Part shown: in pieces, positions 1 to 12,760 of the stretch
Position numbering within the stretch: the first letter of the stretch is position 1
Layout: every line of letters starts with the position of its first letter
Assembly: GCF_000499385.1 (NCBI RefSeq)
Contig: NW_013653533.1
Coordinates: 1-40,326 of the forward strand
DNA length: 40,326 nucleotides
From: Eimeria necatrix
Lineage: Eukaryota > Apicomplexa > Conoidasida > Eucoccidiorida > Eimeriidae
Direction: 5' to 3'
Notes under the pieces: model-generated
What the model was told of the DNA's origin: nothing
Database searches by the model: none
The model's input: only the letters and a program-made list of their open reading frames with translations
Program-made: the position numbers and the translations under genes

Positions 1-1
1 C

Positions 2-421
2 AAAAGCGACACGAAACAGCGAACAAGCATACGCTTTGTTTGCATGACGGAGTGCCTAAGCATTCTTGCGACGTTGCATAAAGTGCAACAGCAAACGCTT
101 CAAGGCCTTCAAAGCCTTCTACGCACTTATTTGCCACCTTCACACGCACGCGACCCACTGCTGCACGCATAACGCCTACATATGCATGCCTGTTTCGATT
201 CGGATTTTCATGTGCAGAGAAAACGCTCAAAGCAGGAGAACCAAACGGAGAAAGAAAAGCGACACGAAACAGCGAACAAGCATACGCTTTGTTTGCATGA
301 CGGAGTGCCTAAGCATTCTTGCGACGTTGCATAAAGTACGACAGCAAACGCTTCAAGGCCTTCAAAGCCTTCTACGCACTTATTTGCCACCTTCACACGC
401 ACGTGACCCGCAGCTGCATAC
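2..421. repeat. 253-bp tandem repeat, two copies, cut by the left window edge
   Basis: The stretch from position 2 to about 168 recurs at 255-421 with a constant offset of 253 bases and only a few substitutions, mostly towards the 3' end of the second copy. The rest of the first unit (about 169-254) has no second copy here, so the window holds one full unit plus about two thirds of another. Because the first unit starts at the window edge, more copies may lie to the left. An open frame across the second copy exists only because the repeat has no stops in that frame, and I do not regard it as a gene. The unit is not similar to any element I recognise. Confidence 0.9.
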
Positions 422-3400
422 TTCGTGACATTTGGTAAAGATGAAGTGCAAGGGCGAATTAAGCGGTCAACCCTATGCGTTTACGAAAGGGTGAAAAACA
501 AACGCGAGACCGTTCGATGCACTGGCCGCGCAAAAGGCAAAAGCAGTGTCAAGCTCTGACCTGTACAGCCCAATAGGTGGTTCCTTTAAAGCGCGCTGGT
601 GTCGCAACATTCACTGGAGGCTCACGTCGATGTCGTAAGAGATTTTGGAAAGTGTTCGTGGATGCATAACTGTGCCATTCTGTTTGCGGCATACTGCCAA
701 TTCGAGAAGCTGGCACTGCTGCATTTCAAAGTTAGAATAGGCCGCTTAGGAGGAATCTATCTGTACAGTGTCGGTTGTGCGGTGTCTGCCACAGGCGTTT
801 CATCTCTGTGTTAGTATTCGAGATACCCTGAGGATGCTTTTGAGCACGATAAATAACGACACTGAGTGTAGTGCTTTCTACTGTCGTCGAGGTTCTCAGC
901 TTTGCTGCGGCCGTCATGTCATCTCACATGGTCGGTCTATAGTCATGCTTATATTCTTGTTTTCCTGCTGATTCTGCTAGGCCCGTAATCGTTTATTTGG
1001 CTTTTGTAAATTGCCGACGGGGATGCTCAGAACGTTCTTAGGCCATTCTCGCAGGTTGGCGTATAATAATGAGGTGTCCAATACCTGGATAACATCGTAA
1101 CGACGTCCAACGCTAGCCCACGATTGGTTAAATTCCACCACAGTCGCATTCGTTTGACTGGGTAGGAATCATAGTTCGTCAGGAAGCACCCTTTGACGCC
1201 ATCGCGATGCTTAATTATAACTGAGAAACCGAATTAATTTTGTCACCAAAATTTCTCTGCATCTGCCAAATGCACTCAAATTCCCCAAGAAGGGTTGCAC
1301 TAGCGTACCTTCTGTAGTTGTCAAATACTTTCCAATTGATAGTGGAGGTGCCTGGTGGTACTGCAGTAAGCCCCTTCTACAGACGATCGAAGGTATTTCG
1401 GAGACGCAGAGTCAGCAATATCGTATTGAGTCAAACTACTGAAAAAGAGAAAACAATGCATTTTCACTGTATGCCTGTACAGCAATGTCCCGCCTGCCTA
1501 AACAATGTGTGACGAGCGGAACATTGTAGTGCTGAGCAATATTTTGTTCTTATTGAATACCGCCGCAATCTTCTTTTTTATGAACGCACTAACTGCATCC
1601 AAGGCTTGATGGTAGCCCAAAATTTGACTTGGTCTGTTTTCAATTTGAGGCCATGAAATCCACAGCTTTTCTTCGTGCTTGCGTAAAGACTGCTTCAAGT
1701 CTTTGTCGTGTATGGCATTATAGAAATATTGATTGTTTGTAACTTGCTCCCGTAATGTTACTACGTTTTGCCCCTGACATGCTCCTTTTTTACCTCCCCA
1801 TGCGTGAGATAATGTTTTGGAGACCAGGCGCAGGTAGACCAGTATGGAATGTGCTCACATGTGCAAAATGTTTGATACGGCATTCGATGCTTCGTGCACA
1901 TCGTATTCAGCTCCCTCGAGACGTTAATAAGAATTCTTATCGTGCTAATTTTCCGCATCGCATCGTCTTGAAGCTGTGCATTTACTAGAAGGTTCCCGCC
2001 CCCAATGAATGCCGTACTTTCTGGTTCAAAGAGCAGCATCCAACAAAAAATCTGAGAACCCGAATTCTGTAGGTTTTTGGACACCAAACACTACCCCGTA
2101 TAGAATACTTGTCATTGACGAGGCTTGGCCATGATTTTTGAGGTTTCAGAGCTTGGCACGCCATCCAGAGCTTGATCCTGAAAATAAACATGAAGGCACG
2201 AAGCGTTGAATGAGAATGCGGTACTCATCCGTCGCGAGCAAGTGAACGCAACGCATATAAGTTCGATTCATCCTGCACCCAAGGATAAAGAAATGACCGA
2301 TGAAGCATATGCAGACACGAATGCGTATTCTAAAGTGAACGCGACGGGCTTCATCTGCTGCTAATTCAAGGAACGTTACAGTCCCTGCTGACTAGAAGTA
2401 AACCTTATCTTGCTCATCTAATTGATGCATTGAGCATTTCTCGCTGATCGGCAATTACCTAATGGGCATCCCGCTTTTTCCAAAATAATTTTGACAGAGT
2501 GTGCGGACATTCCTTGGTTGGTGCACTGGCGACTATTATAACACACTTATGGGGGATTTTAGAGGCATCCTTTTTTTTCCGAGAGACTCTGTTTACTCTT
2601 AACGTAACCGCCTACATTTCAAATTCAAACTCATCAAATGAATTGTGCGTGTGTAAGGCTCACTGTAGAAATGGCCTGTGCATTCGGCAAAATATTCTTG
2701 TCTAGTTTGGCTTTAGCATTGTCCCACTGCTGTCCACGTACGTATCAAGTCTGGTAAGAACGGCGTTTTCAGCAGCTTTGTCGTTTGAGCAGCCATGCTA
2801 ATTTTACATAATCGTGTTCTTAGGGACAAAAAATTAGGTATATCCAAAGAAGGCTTTGTGGCTCTTAAATTTTAGGAATTGCTCATTAGTTGGAAAACAG
2901 TTGGCAAGTATTATCGACATCTCACACCACGCAAGATGTTTTATTTAATCACACGAGGTTTTGGTGCGAATTTCGTAGAAACTAAGGTCCCACCTCAAAA
3001 TATCAAATCTTTGCGGCATAAAACCGCTACCATTCATCCCCAATTAGGCCGACAGCACGACGAAAGCCACCTCCATACCGGTTGCAAAACGCCTTGCGCG
3101 ATGTACTCTTTTTCATAGGCTGAATACTATATCACAAGCTTTCGTTTTGCTGACGAAGCTTAGTTGTATTTTTTCCAGGATAGACTTATCTTACCTTAAT
3201 TGTTGCAAACTCACAGCCTTGACACGAAGTGGTTGGGCTACTCCCGCTGACACAGTGTACCGATGTTTGTGTTTATGTAGTTGAGGAGAGCTGGACAACA
3301 ACATTAGCGTGCTGGGTGTAAGCTTTCATCGTCGCTTGGATCCAGTAATTCTATTTTTGCCGAGCCATTCAGGCGTAAGTCCATGCACGGCTCGGCATCA

Positions 3401-6400
3401 CACATTTCTTTCTGATCCTCCAAGTCAGTTCAGCAAAACAAAAGTACGGGGAACTCCTTCATGGAGCCTGAAGAGAAACTTATGGTCTGGCAGTCGTCCC
3501 ATGTCTGGCATGGCACGGTCTGAATGATTTATTGCATGCCTTCGTATTACTGGGTCATGAACGCTCAGAGGCACTTTAACCACGCCAGGTCCGTTAGATG
3601 TTCAAAGATACAACCATGTGCAAGCTGGCAGGTTTCTCGTAGACGCCTAATCAACGCTCATATGGATCAGGCTAGATGCCCTAGGGAGCTGCCCATTGCC
3701 GATGTGTCTCGACGTGATTGTATTGGCTTTTAGCCCGTAAGTTCAAGCAACGTACGAGCTACAGAAAGGGTTATGGCGAAACCGTTTGCTGACAAACGCT
3801 GCTACGCGCAATTGCTGGACTTCGAAAACGCAGAAGAGCAGCACGCGAGCTTATTCCCTGCGCAAACTACAGCGGATTTTCTCCACCTTGTTGACAACCC
3901 AAGAAGCCACATGCCACTACAAAAGAAAACATGCTCCATGGAACATTCAGTAGAGCCTAGCCTGCAGCATTGGGACTCGACGTCCGATGGGATCCTGCTG
4001 TCATGGTGAACCGTTTTGTAGATCTAGCTATCAGCTGGTGTGGACATGCGCTGAACACTTTCATCTCCTATTGTGACTCAGCAGAAATCGTATCTAATGT
4101 ATTTTAATGTCGAAAAAGCTCCACCCAAGGTGTAAGCAAACCGCCACAAGCAGTGTTGAGTGAAATGACCTTGTTGACATCAGGCGCAACAGCGAGCGCT
4201 AATGGTTCTTCAATGCTAGCCACGAGGCCCAGAGAAAACGCACAGTGCAGCAGATGCCCACTACGCATTCTGCATGGAATAAGGTCATGAGAACCGCACG
4301 CACTTTCAAGACAGTTTCAACACGTCCGGCAGAAAGCGTTCGGTCCCAGCACTAATGTCACTAGTATTTCCAGAGTGCGTGTGAAGCAGCGCGCTAAGCA
4401 CCAGTTATGCATATTGAGTTCGTATGTAATCACCTTGTCATCCTTAAACAAGCCGCAGTTCTGTTTGCCTTCACACAGTGCGGCACAACCGATGTCATAG
4501 ACGCAAGCAACGGATGGCATGGTGATGCTCACAACCTGATGTCTCGAATATACAGTCCCACTGTATGTTTGTATGATCGCAACAGTCCAGCACCTCTGGA
4601 TTTTTTCCCTTACAAGCTAGCACAGAATTAGCTGTACGTGAAAAGTAGGTGTCTAGAGACACTTCAACACAACTGCCCTGAGCTTTCTTGTCCACAGTGA
4701 AAAACAATTTTCTGTTCAGCTGATGCGCACGAAAAGGCGGCGAATGCTTCCAGCTTTGTGACCAACAAGCATTAACCAAAGCTGCAGTGGTAAACAAACC
4801 CGGTACGACAAGCCAACCACGCCATTTCTCCCCACTCGAAGTAGCCCCCGACTTTCGGGAGCTTCATAAGCCTGTAAGCGCCACATAAAGCTTCAATAAT
4901 CAGGACAAAGGAAATGATTTAGATGCTGAGCATATCCTTGTTAATCGGCACAAATGTGCTGGATAGCCAAGGAGACAAAGGGAAACTTGGGACGAGCCGA
5001 CAGTGTCGGTGTATAGAGGGCGAGCCAATATTGAACTGCAGAGGATCAGCCGTGCGACATATTTACCCTGCGCTGCTTGCAGGCGCATCACACAAATCCA
5101 TCGCTATGTGCATGTTTAAATGTATGACGGTGGCTAGTGGTAACGTTTGGGACTAAGTCCAGAGAAAGCACACATGGAGTTCCAGTGGCAATAGTAAAAC
5201 TCAATGCAATTTAATAGTGACCGATGCTGCCTTCTTAATCGTTTTTTGATAAGTAAGTTCGCTAGAGCAGACTTCGTTCCTGTGAATCAAACTCAGCGAG
5301 TGGGAGCTTGCGTGTATGAATGATTCCGCACTCAAAACAGCGGCAACAAATTGGACGAGAGCGTGTCGCAGCAAAGTAGCATGAGACCTGCAGCATAATG
5401 TGAATTTCTTTGAAATGGCGTTAAAGCTGTAATTTAGCATTTCAAGCAGTCCCCATAATGAATAACCTTGAGGCTGTTGCACCCAGCTGCTTTTGGGCGG
5501 CTGAACTGGCTGTAAAGCCATTTCGGCACTGTCCAAGCAAACAACACCCAGCTGAGTAACGTAGTTTTGATATGCCGACTGATCTTCCCTGTGGGCTTGC
5601 CTCCTGCTGATTCACAGAAAAGTACTTCCTCCCGCACTCAGCACAAGACGCATTCCCCGCAAGAACTTTTGGCAAAAAGATCACTAGGTTGACTGACGGC
5701 TTGCAACGACGTCAACAATGTTCAGTATCCCTTGCTGGGTTACGGGCTCCCACAGCATGCAAACTCTGGAATCAGTGTGGTATAGGCATGCCTGCATCCG
5801 TTTCCGCACAGCTTTGTATGCGCTCGATTTAGTCTTTGCCCATATGCGTAGGGCTGTAATAGACAGTCAGTGGCCCCTTTGGCTCCATGTACTTTTGAAA
5901 ATATATAGGATTTCAATACGGTAGGACACAGTTCATGGACAACGATGCACTAGTGTAGCGCATCAGATAACTTCAATTTAATATCTGTATGTTCAACCGC
6001 GGCGTTCAGAGGGCTTGCGCCCTCAAGCGTTTTGACATATGGCCTTTTATTCACTCTTTCTCCCAGAAAACATATTTTAATAAATAACGATGATGGACAC
6101 ACTTTGAAGCTGCGCTAGGCTATTTTTGTTCGCAAACATGCAGCGTCACGAAGAATGCCGAAAGACTGCAACATCTTATTATCTGATATGCTGGCCATCT
6201 TGAAAAGAAGATTAAAGACGAATTTATGAGGGCGCCTGAGGTGCAGAAGAAAAACGAAAATTAAATTTACGTGTAGTTACTGAGAAAATGCTGGGAAGAA
6301 AACATATGTCGGATTTGCGGTGTTGAGCAAGTTGAAAGTAGTTTTTTCTTTGAGATTTACCTGGTCATCATACCATTGATAAGTAAAATAACGCACATTC

Positions 6401-9400
6401 TACAGAATAGCCAGCGTGTATGCTGAAGCGGAAATGCTTTATTTACTGTAGGCCAGTCTGTGCCTGAGAATGTTTGGTTGCGTATGGTCTTGGCTGTAAG
6501 CTGCAGGCTGCATCGCACTGTAGATGCGCAAAGGCGACCAGAAGTATGCAACCTCTAGCATTTGCTGATCTTTTACAAGCAACTGTACTTGCTGGAAAAG
6601 CAGGAAGTATCAGCGGGCGAATGCGCTTCAACGAGCTACTCGGTGTTTTGCCGCGTCCAAACTGTTGACGCAGATGCTACGATGCAGTTAGGCGCCCCAG
6701 TTGCGCATTTTGAGTATGACGCGCAGATTGAACAATTCCGATTTTCCACGAGACAGCTAGCTTCGCCATTGCACAAACCACGTAAATTCATTACGAACGG
6801 CAGATTAAGTTGCAAAACGCACTTGCTTCTGTTATTCCATTAAGTCGTGTCTTCTCCACCAGATTGTTTTTGCTGACAGGCTCTTGGAGATTTTGCCAGT
6901 ACTATAAAGCAGCCGACATTTTCCTTGTTTCAGATTCCTTAAACAAAGAAATGAGCAGACTCTTGCCTACCGATGCAGTATGCAGGCATGTGGGTTGACG
7001 GCTCTTTATTTCAACGCGCATTCTCGGTTCTGTTGTGTCCGCAGATGTTTACGTGCCAGACTAATGAAAAGTAAGTGTCGGCTGAGGCAAGGCTCGCGGG
7101 CGCATATGGGGCGGATTCAGTGTCCTGTTAAGTTGCAGCTTGTGCAACAATGCTGTACGTGTAGTACCTGGACAATGTATTGTGGTGAGCATACTTGCCA
7201 ACTAAGGCAACAATGCCACTGGGTAGGTACCGCACATGAACGATGTAAAAAGCAGGGCATAGCTTTATTCTGGAATAGCAGAGCCTTTGAATAAAGCACA
7301 GGTTACATATGCGCTCGGCGATGCTGCAAGTGCATACAGGCACTCGAGCTGTAATGATCAAGGCTCTGCAGCTCCACTGTGATGACACAAAAACACATTT
7401 ACGCATTGCTAGACAACGAATCAGGACCAATACCGCCAAATGCTGTCAAAAGCACGAGAAAACACTGTACACTGAAAGTATCAACACGGAACCTGAAGAC
7501 CACTTGGCGGGAATTACACAGGTTTTCTATTGACTTCACATTCCATTAAATGAACAGGCTCTTCTTTTGTAAGCTCTAGCCTTGCCAGGACAATCGACGG
7601 TGAGCTGTCCAAAACGTCCAGCGACACAATATGGACTAAACGCCAAATGTTCTTAGAAAATATTTTCATGCAACATGGCACCTCAACACAGTGACGTGCG
7701 TTTGTGACATGATGCGGCTACCGAAAGACAAAGCCTTTCATGCCTCCACACATGCCGCGGCATTACGTTCTATTACAACGTTTGCACAGGCACAATGCAG
7801 GTCTAGAGAATGGACTGTGAATACTGATGACTACTGCTTGAATGATTTGCTTTGAAGAGAGCGTTAGGCCGCGATTTCGCCCCTCATACCAAACGTGGTG
7901 CGCTTCTTACGCTTCTTTCCAGAAGCGTCAGAAAGATACTCTTTTTGGAAAAGTCAACGCTTAGTTCATTTATTTATATGCATCATCGCATAATATATAC
8001 GCGACAAGAGGGAAAATGTGAGCAAATTCAAAGCTTACAACAAATCGAAAGAAAACATTCGCGGCAATACAAAATTTTGGAACAGAGAGACAGGCAGAAA
8101 AAATTCAGTTTTCTTCATAAAAACTGTGCCACTAAAAGTGAAAACCAAGCCAATAAGAGGGCCAAAAAGAAGGCGCATGTAGAGGCTACGTAGAAATGAG
8201 GACACCAGCGTGTTAAAAGGAAGCATACATGGCCAACCGTGGCTTAAGGTGTCTCAGACGCTTATGTGAAAACGAACTTTCTGTTCAGAGCAGATAACAG
8301 ACTTTATCCGTGAACCAGGATGGTTAGGGCTCAGAATCATGTCACACTGAAATACGCCTTCCTACACATCGAAGATGTCTCATGTTTGCGGCGAAGCCGA
8401 AGGAATATCGCGACGTACCAATGCAGTCAATCATAGATACGGTCGGAATCAAAACAACAAACAAAAACAATCGGGCATGTGCCGGATACATTTGAAAAAT
8501 GCTGAGAAGTGAAAAATATATCGATAAAAATGAAAAGGCCCACTGATTTATGTTAGTAAGGGCCTGACAAATTTGGGCGGCAGAAACTGAGAAAGGGCAT
8601 CTTATCGTTGGATAATCAAACAAACAAGGCGCAGTGACTATACAAATGCTCCAGCGAGAAGCAATATAAGTGCCACACAACACTGTGCTATAATATGAGT
8701 TTGAATTGGCGTTCAGCAAGTATCCACGCGCTGGGAGGTATCTGGTTTATCAAGCAAAAAACGAACAGTGGGGCTGCACGACGCAAAAGAACAATGCAAC
8801 GCCTTCCTACTGCAGGGAGCTAAATAAACACTGTTATACTCCTGCCTTGTTTGAAAAAGAAGCTGCCCTAGAAACATAATTCGTCGAGGCGCTAGCTGAC
8901 CTTATAGGCATATCTTTTCTAAATATGCACAGCACACATCACTTCAAGGTTAAGTAACTTGACTACTCACCTCCTGTAGCGTTTCGCAATTTGCTACTTG
9001 GCATATGCAGCTTGTTTCATCCTCAAACTTGCAAGCCCCACGTTTTGCCCTACAATTAGCTTGCTGAAAGTGTCGTGACAATGTGTTTTATATCTATTCG
9101 AGTTACAAAACAGTAGGCAAAAAAATTTTGCAGTGGGGATACTGTTGAAGCGTTACAAGAGAAGCACCTCTAGGCAGTTTCTTGACGCTCTACTAGGAAT
9201 ATCCAGCTTTCGCACTTTAAAAGCCAGCGACCCACCAACTAAAGCATTCAGTGTGAGTTCCCAGTAAATAGCTGAATGGCTCTTTCTGCCTGAAGTGTGG
9301 AGCCTTGGCACGCCTGATATGCTTGTAGGCGGTGCCGCCAAAAGAAATTCACATACAGAACTAAAGCTATTCAGGCTCATGCTGCAAGGTTATTGTTCCG

Positions 9401-12268
9401 TAGCAGTTTAATTTTGTGTTGCCGCGTGCATCTCAAGTCTGCGAATTTCTTGCATGACACAAAAAAACCACAAACAGATATCACGTTATGTTAGCTTTCC
9501 GGAAGCGTTGGTATCACTGGGCATTGAGCTGGTGTCAGACCGATTGTCGCCGAAGCCACCAATGAGTGCGGCATAATCGCCTTCTAAATTTTTTAGTATC
9601 TCGGTGTTTTTACTCGAAGCCCTGTTCCTAGCGTGGCAATGTTTCTATGCAGAAGCTCTCTTATAATTAAATGTTGATACGCCACCTCGAAGAGTGCCGA
9701 AAAATGGCCAGCTATATTCCGTTTTTGTTTGTCGAGAAAAAACCTGGTAGCTCATGCGTTTATGAGGAAGGTTCATGTGCGAAACGAACAACTATGCAGC
9801 GCCTGCTTTTCATCAGACGACAATTATGCGCACAGTAAGGCAATCCTCTAGTACAAAGTGGAGCTGAAGATCATCCTTTAATACTAAACTCAAGCACCCC
9901 TTGAACCAGCATCTTCGGAGATCAACGGATGTTTAGAGCATCACGCATCTGTAGGAAAAGATTGACAACATATAATGGGGGTAGCGTTGTCTGCTTTAAT
10001 GGAAGACGCGTTTCGCACTACTGTTTGGGACGAATCGAAGAAAATATCACTTGAAGCGATTAGCTTCATCATCACCGAGAAGTGCGTTTAAGGCGAAACC
10101 GAATCACAGTCGGGAATACAAAAGATGCCGCATCTGATTTGAGCTGGTTGCCGATGTTGCGATTAGGATTAAAATGTGAATCACAAGCTCAAAAGAAAAA
10201 ACGTCAATTATTTTGTTGTGTCAGTGTTATCCGTCTCCCGTGCGAACGCACAGACTAATGCACAAAATAAAAGGATACCTAGTTTTCCACCAACATTTGT
10301 GCACGATGCTACACCAGTGATTGGAAGCAAGCTTAAGGGTTTCTCAAAGATTTTGCGACTACGGATGCACAAACTCAAAAGTGCTGAAGGCAAGGCTGAC
10401 AAGATTTGCACTATGACGGTGCTGTAACAATCTTTTCTCACGAAAATCACTACCATTATCTGCGTGACAACCGTATCTGTCGGTAAGTATAAAGAAAAAT
10501 ATCAACTATACGCACGTATTTGAAAACACCAGTGGACAGCAAGACCTCCACAGCTTCCCCCTGCGCCAAGAATTCTCACTGTGCAGTCGAAGAGTATGCC
10601 ATCTGCGCTCTGTATGAACTTCAAAAGGTTTGTGCTTGCCTAGAAAACACCAGCGACGTTTGGTTAAGCACTTGAGCAGTTTTGTGTCATCTGAGCCTGT
10701 TCTTGCTGCAATACGCACCCTCAATTCTAGTTTTTATCTGTGTACCGAAGATATGCAGAATGGTGGCGCTGAGACGCGCCTTGGCTTATGCGGTGCTTGG
10801 CAAACATGTGTTCCGTGTAAAGGGCACTATGCCAATGCTCTGAAGACTAGACATTGATGCTTAGTCAATTCATAGCCTTTCAAAAGCTAAAGGCCTTCCT
10901 CGGCAAGAAGCACACTGCCTGTCAGGATCCAAAATTCTAAAATCTACTTTTTGATAATGCTAGAAGCCCTTTTCGCGTACATCTCCACCTGTATTTCGCG
11001 ATTCTGCACGACTGCTTCATGTAAGTTTGAAACGTAAAGGCAATCAAAGCCTAAAGCCGTTGGCACCGCATTTACGCTCGAACCCGCAATTTCCATTGCT
11101 CGTGTCCATATCTACACCTTTCACCACAGAAGCAGCCAAATCAGTTGAGATAATTGCGCAGGAAAGCGGAACATTTGCAGTCGGCCTGGCGAACATATCG
11201 AAACGGAGATGCAGCCTGTCGGCTTTGCAAGAGGCCTCCTGCAGGTGGTAAATCACAGTACGTTATACACAATATATGTGTAGTTGTTTCGCCTGCCAGA
11301 CGCACTAGCTGCGGGCAGCAAATGCTATCGAGACCCAGTTGTCAGCGTTGCCTTTGCCGGGCACAAAGACTTCAGCGTTCAAAGTCATAAAGAGACTGCT
11401 CTCTGACTAAATGTGTGAGCGCTTTTTGACTACTGGTGCTTAACTTCAATGCTCAATGAATTCCAAGACCTGCAGTGCCAGATATATCTGCTAAGCAGGA
11501 ACGTGCCATATGTGGGCTTGAAAGCGTACCAAGTATCCTTATGCACAAATGAGCTCTAACGAAAACTGCGAAAGCAAGCGTTTCTCCTGCGCAGGGAAGA
11601 ATTTTTGGTGAGCCTCGGTTGCATGGCTGTCACATGACGTTGAAGCGCCGTGTTGCGGTGCAATAGCAAGTGGTTTTCTACAAGCAGAACACGCATGGGG
11701 ACCGTTTCACACCTTCAAAATGTGTCAAGGTATTTACCTCTCGTCAGCACGCTTCGTATACGCTCTCTTAGCTGTGCTGGACCGTTTTGAACGCCATGTG
11801 GAACTCACCGAGAAATTCGTATCAACTTCATAGCCCACTGACACACAAGGCAATCGCTTCACACAAACTGACAGATAGAAGATTAATCTACTCAGCTAGA
11901 CGGTAACATGCATTACGTGCTACAGACGGGCAGTCTAGTATCAATGATTCAAAATGTGTTAAACCAAGGCAAATGACGTTGTTGTAATCCCCGCCATCTG
12001 GCGTATCGGTTTTCTCGTACAATCTATATAAAAGAGCAAAAGTGGTTTTAAATTTTCGGGATGGTTTGGTAATAATTCAGGAAATTGAATTTCATCCGCA
12101 AGCACAAACAGGCTCACGCATGCCGGGAAGATATAAAAAACATCCAACTCAGACCATGCAAGGAAAAAAACAAGCGGCAGAATTTACATAGGCTCTCTCG
12201 TGCAGGAACTCATTCTTATATTCATGTGGATGAAGGCAATGCCTTTCGGTTGACGTGGTTGCGGTTGG
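422..12268. other. Long stretch without a recognisable gene
   Basis: All open frames here are short (no more than about 125 codons), lie on both strands and overlap each other freely, as expected for non-coding DNA. I see no tRNA, rRNA, transposase or reverse transcriptase motifs. Two stretches have a composition more like protein than the rest: plus strand 3773-4009, which opens with Met-Ala-Lys-Pro, and plus strand 6604-6781, bounded by a possible AG acceptor and GT donor. Neither matches a family I know. A multi-exon gene with small exons or a UTR could be hidden here, but the sequence alone does not show one. Confidence 0.6.
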
Positions 12269-12414
12269 TTGGAGCCTTTTAGAACTGCCAAGGCTATAAC
12301 ATTTTTGCGAGCTCTGCGTACAACACGAAACCAAATGCTGCCAGCAACTATCGGTGTCTTCAAACTAAAACGCAATAAGAAGCAAGCGGCATGTGCCAGG
12401 CGTCTTTTGTGGGC

Positions 12415-12456
12415 GCGCCACAAAATAGCATTTTCGCGTGCGTGGCTGAGTTTACT
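12415..12456 (+). repeat. 42-nt direct duplication, copy 1
   Basis: This segment starts with GCGCCA and ends with the run GTGCGTGGCTGAGTTTACT. It recurs at 12700-12741 with the same length and a 285-base offset. The last 19 bases are identical in the two copies, and the first part differs at scattered positions. Sequence outside the 42 nt does not align, so this is a short dispersed duplication rather than a long tandem unit. Confidence 0.75.
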
Positions 12457-12699
12457 TAAGCTGGTTTGCTACCGTGGATACTACCGTCACTCCCATAGGC
12501 CTGCAATGCAGAAGCAGCTAAGCGTCTCAGCATTCTGTTGCAGTTGCCTTTCTGAGGGTGTGGCTGCTTTGGAAAGCTATCGACTCAAGCCACAGACCCA
12601 GCAAGCGTGTTTTCATGCCCAAAGAAGTTTGAGTGCCCCCTCCTCACTTCCTGAAGAATATCTTGTGCCACAGGCCACAAACTCTGTACATTTTAGACC

Positions 12700-12741
12700 G
12701 CGCCAAAAGGTAACATGTTCACGTGCGTGGCTGAGTTTACT
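12700..12741 (+). repeat. 42-nt direct duplication, copy 2
   Basis: Second copy of the segment at 12415-12456. It has the same length and order, with substitutions concentrated in the middle. I found no third copy by eye in the window. Confidence 0.75.
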
Positions 12742-12760
12742 ACTTGATAATGCTGAGTAA

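Larger units (their letters stand above)
12269..12760 (+). other. Longest open frame in the window (163 codons), probably not a gene
   Basis: This frame is rich in Arg, Ala, Leu, Cys and Ser, with no recognisable domain, signal peptide or transmembrane segment. It contains both copies of the 42-nt duplication at 12415 and 12700, so a Ser-Arg-Ala-Trp-Leu-Ser-Leu-Leu peptide occurs twice. The duplication copies are 285 bp apart, a multiple of three, which explains why both stay open in the same frame. A frame of this length is roughly the longest expected by chance in 40 kb of this composition. I see no family match and no convincing start context. It could be an exon, but chance is more likely. 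Confidence 0.15.

Noticed and set aside
1..421. CRISPR array at the left edge
   Set aside because: The repeat unit is 253 bp with no short repeat-spacer alternation, so it is a tandem duplication, not a CRISPR array.
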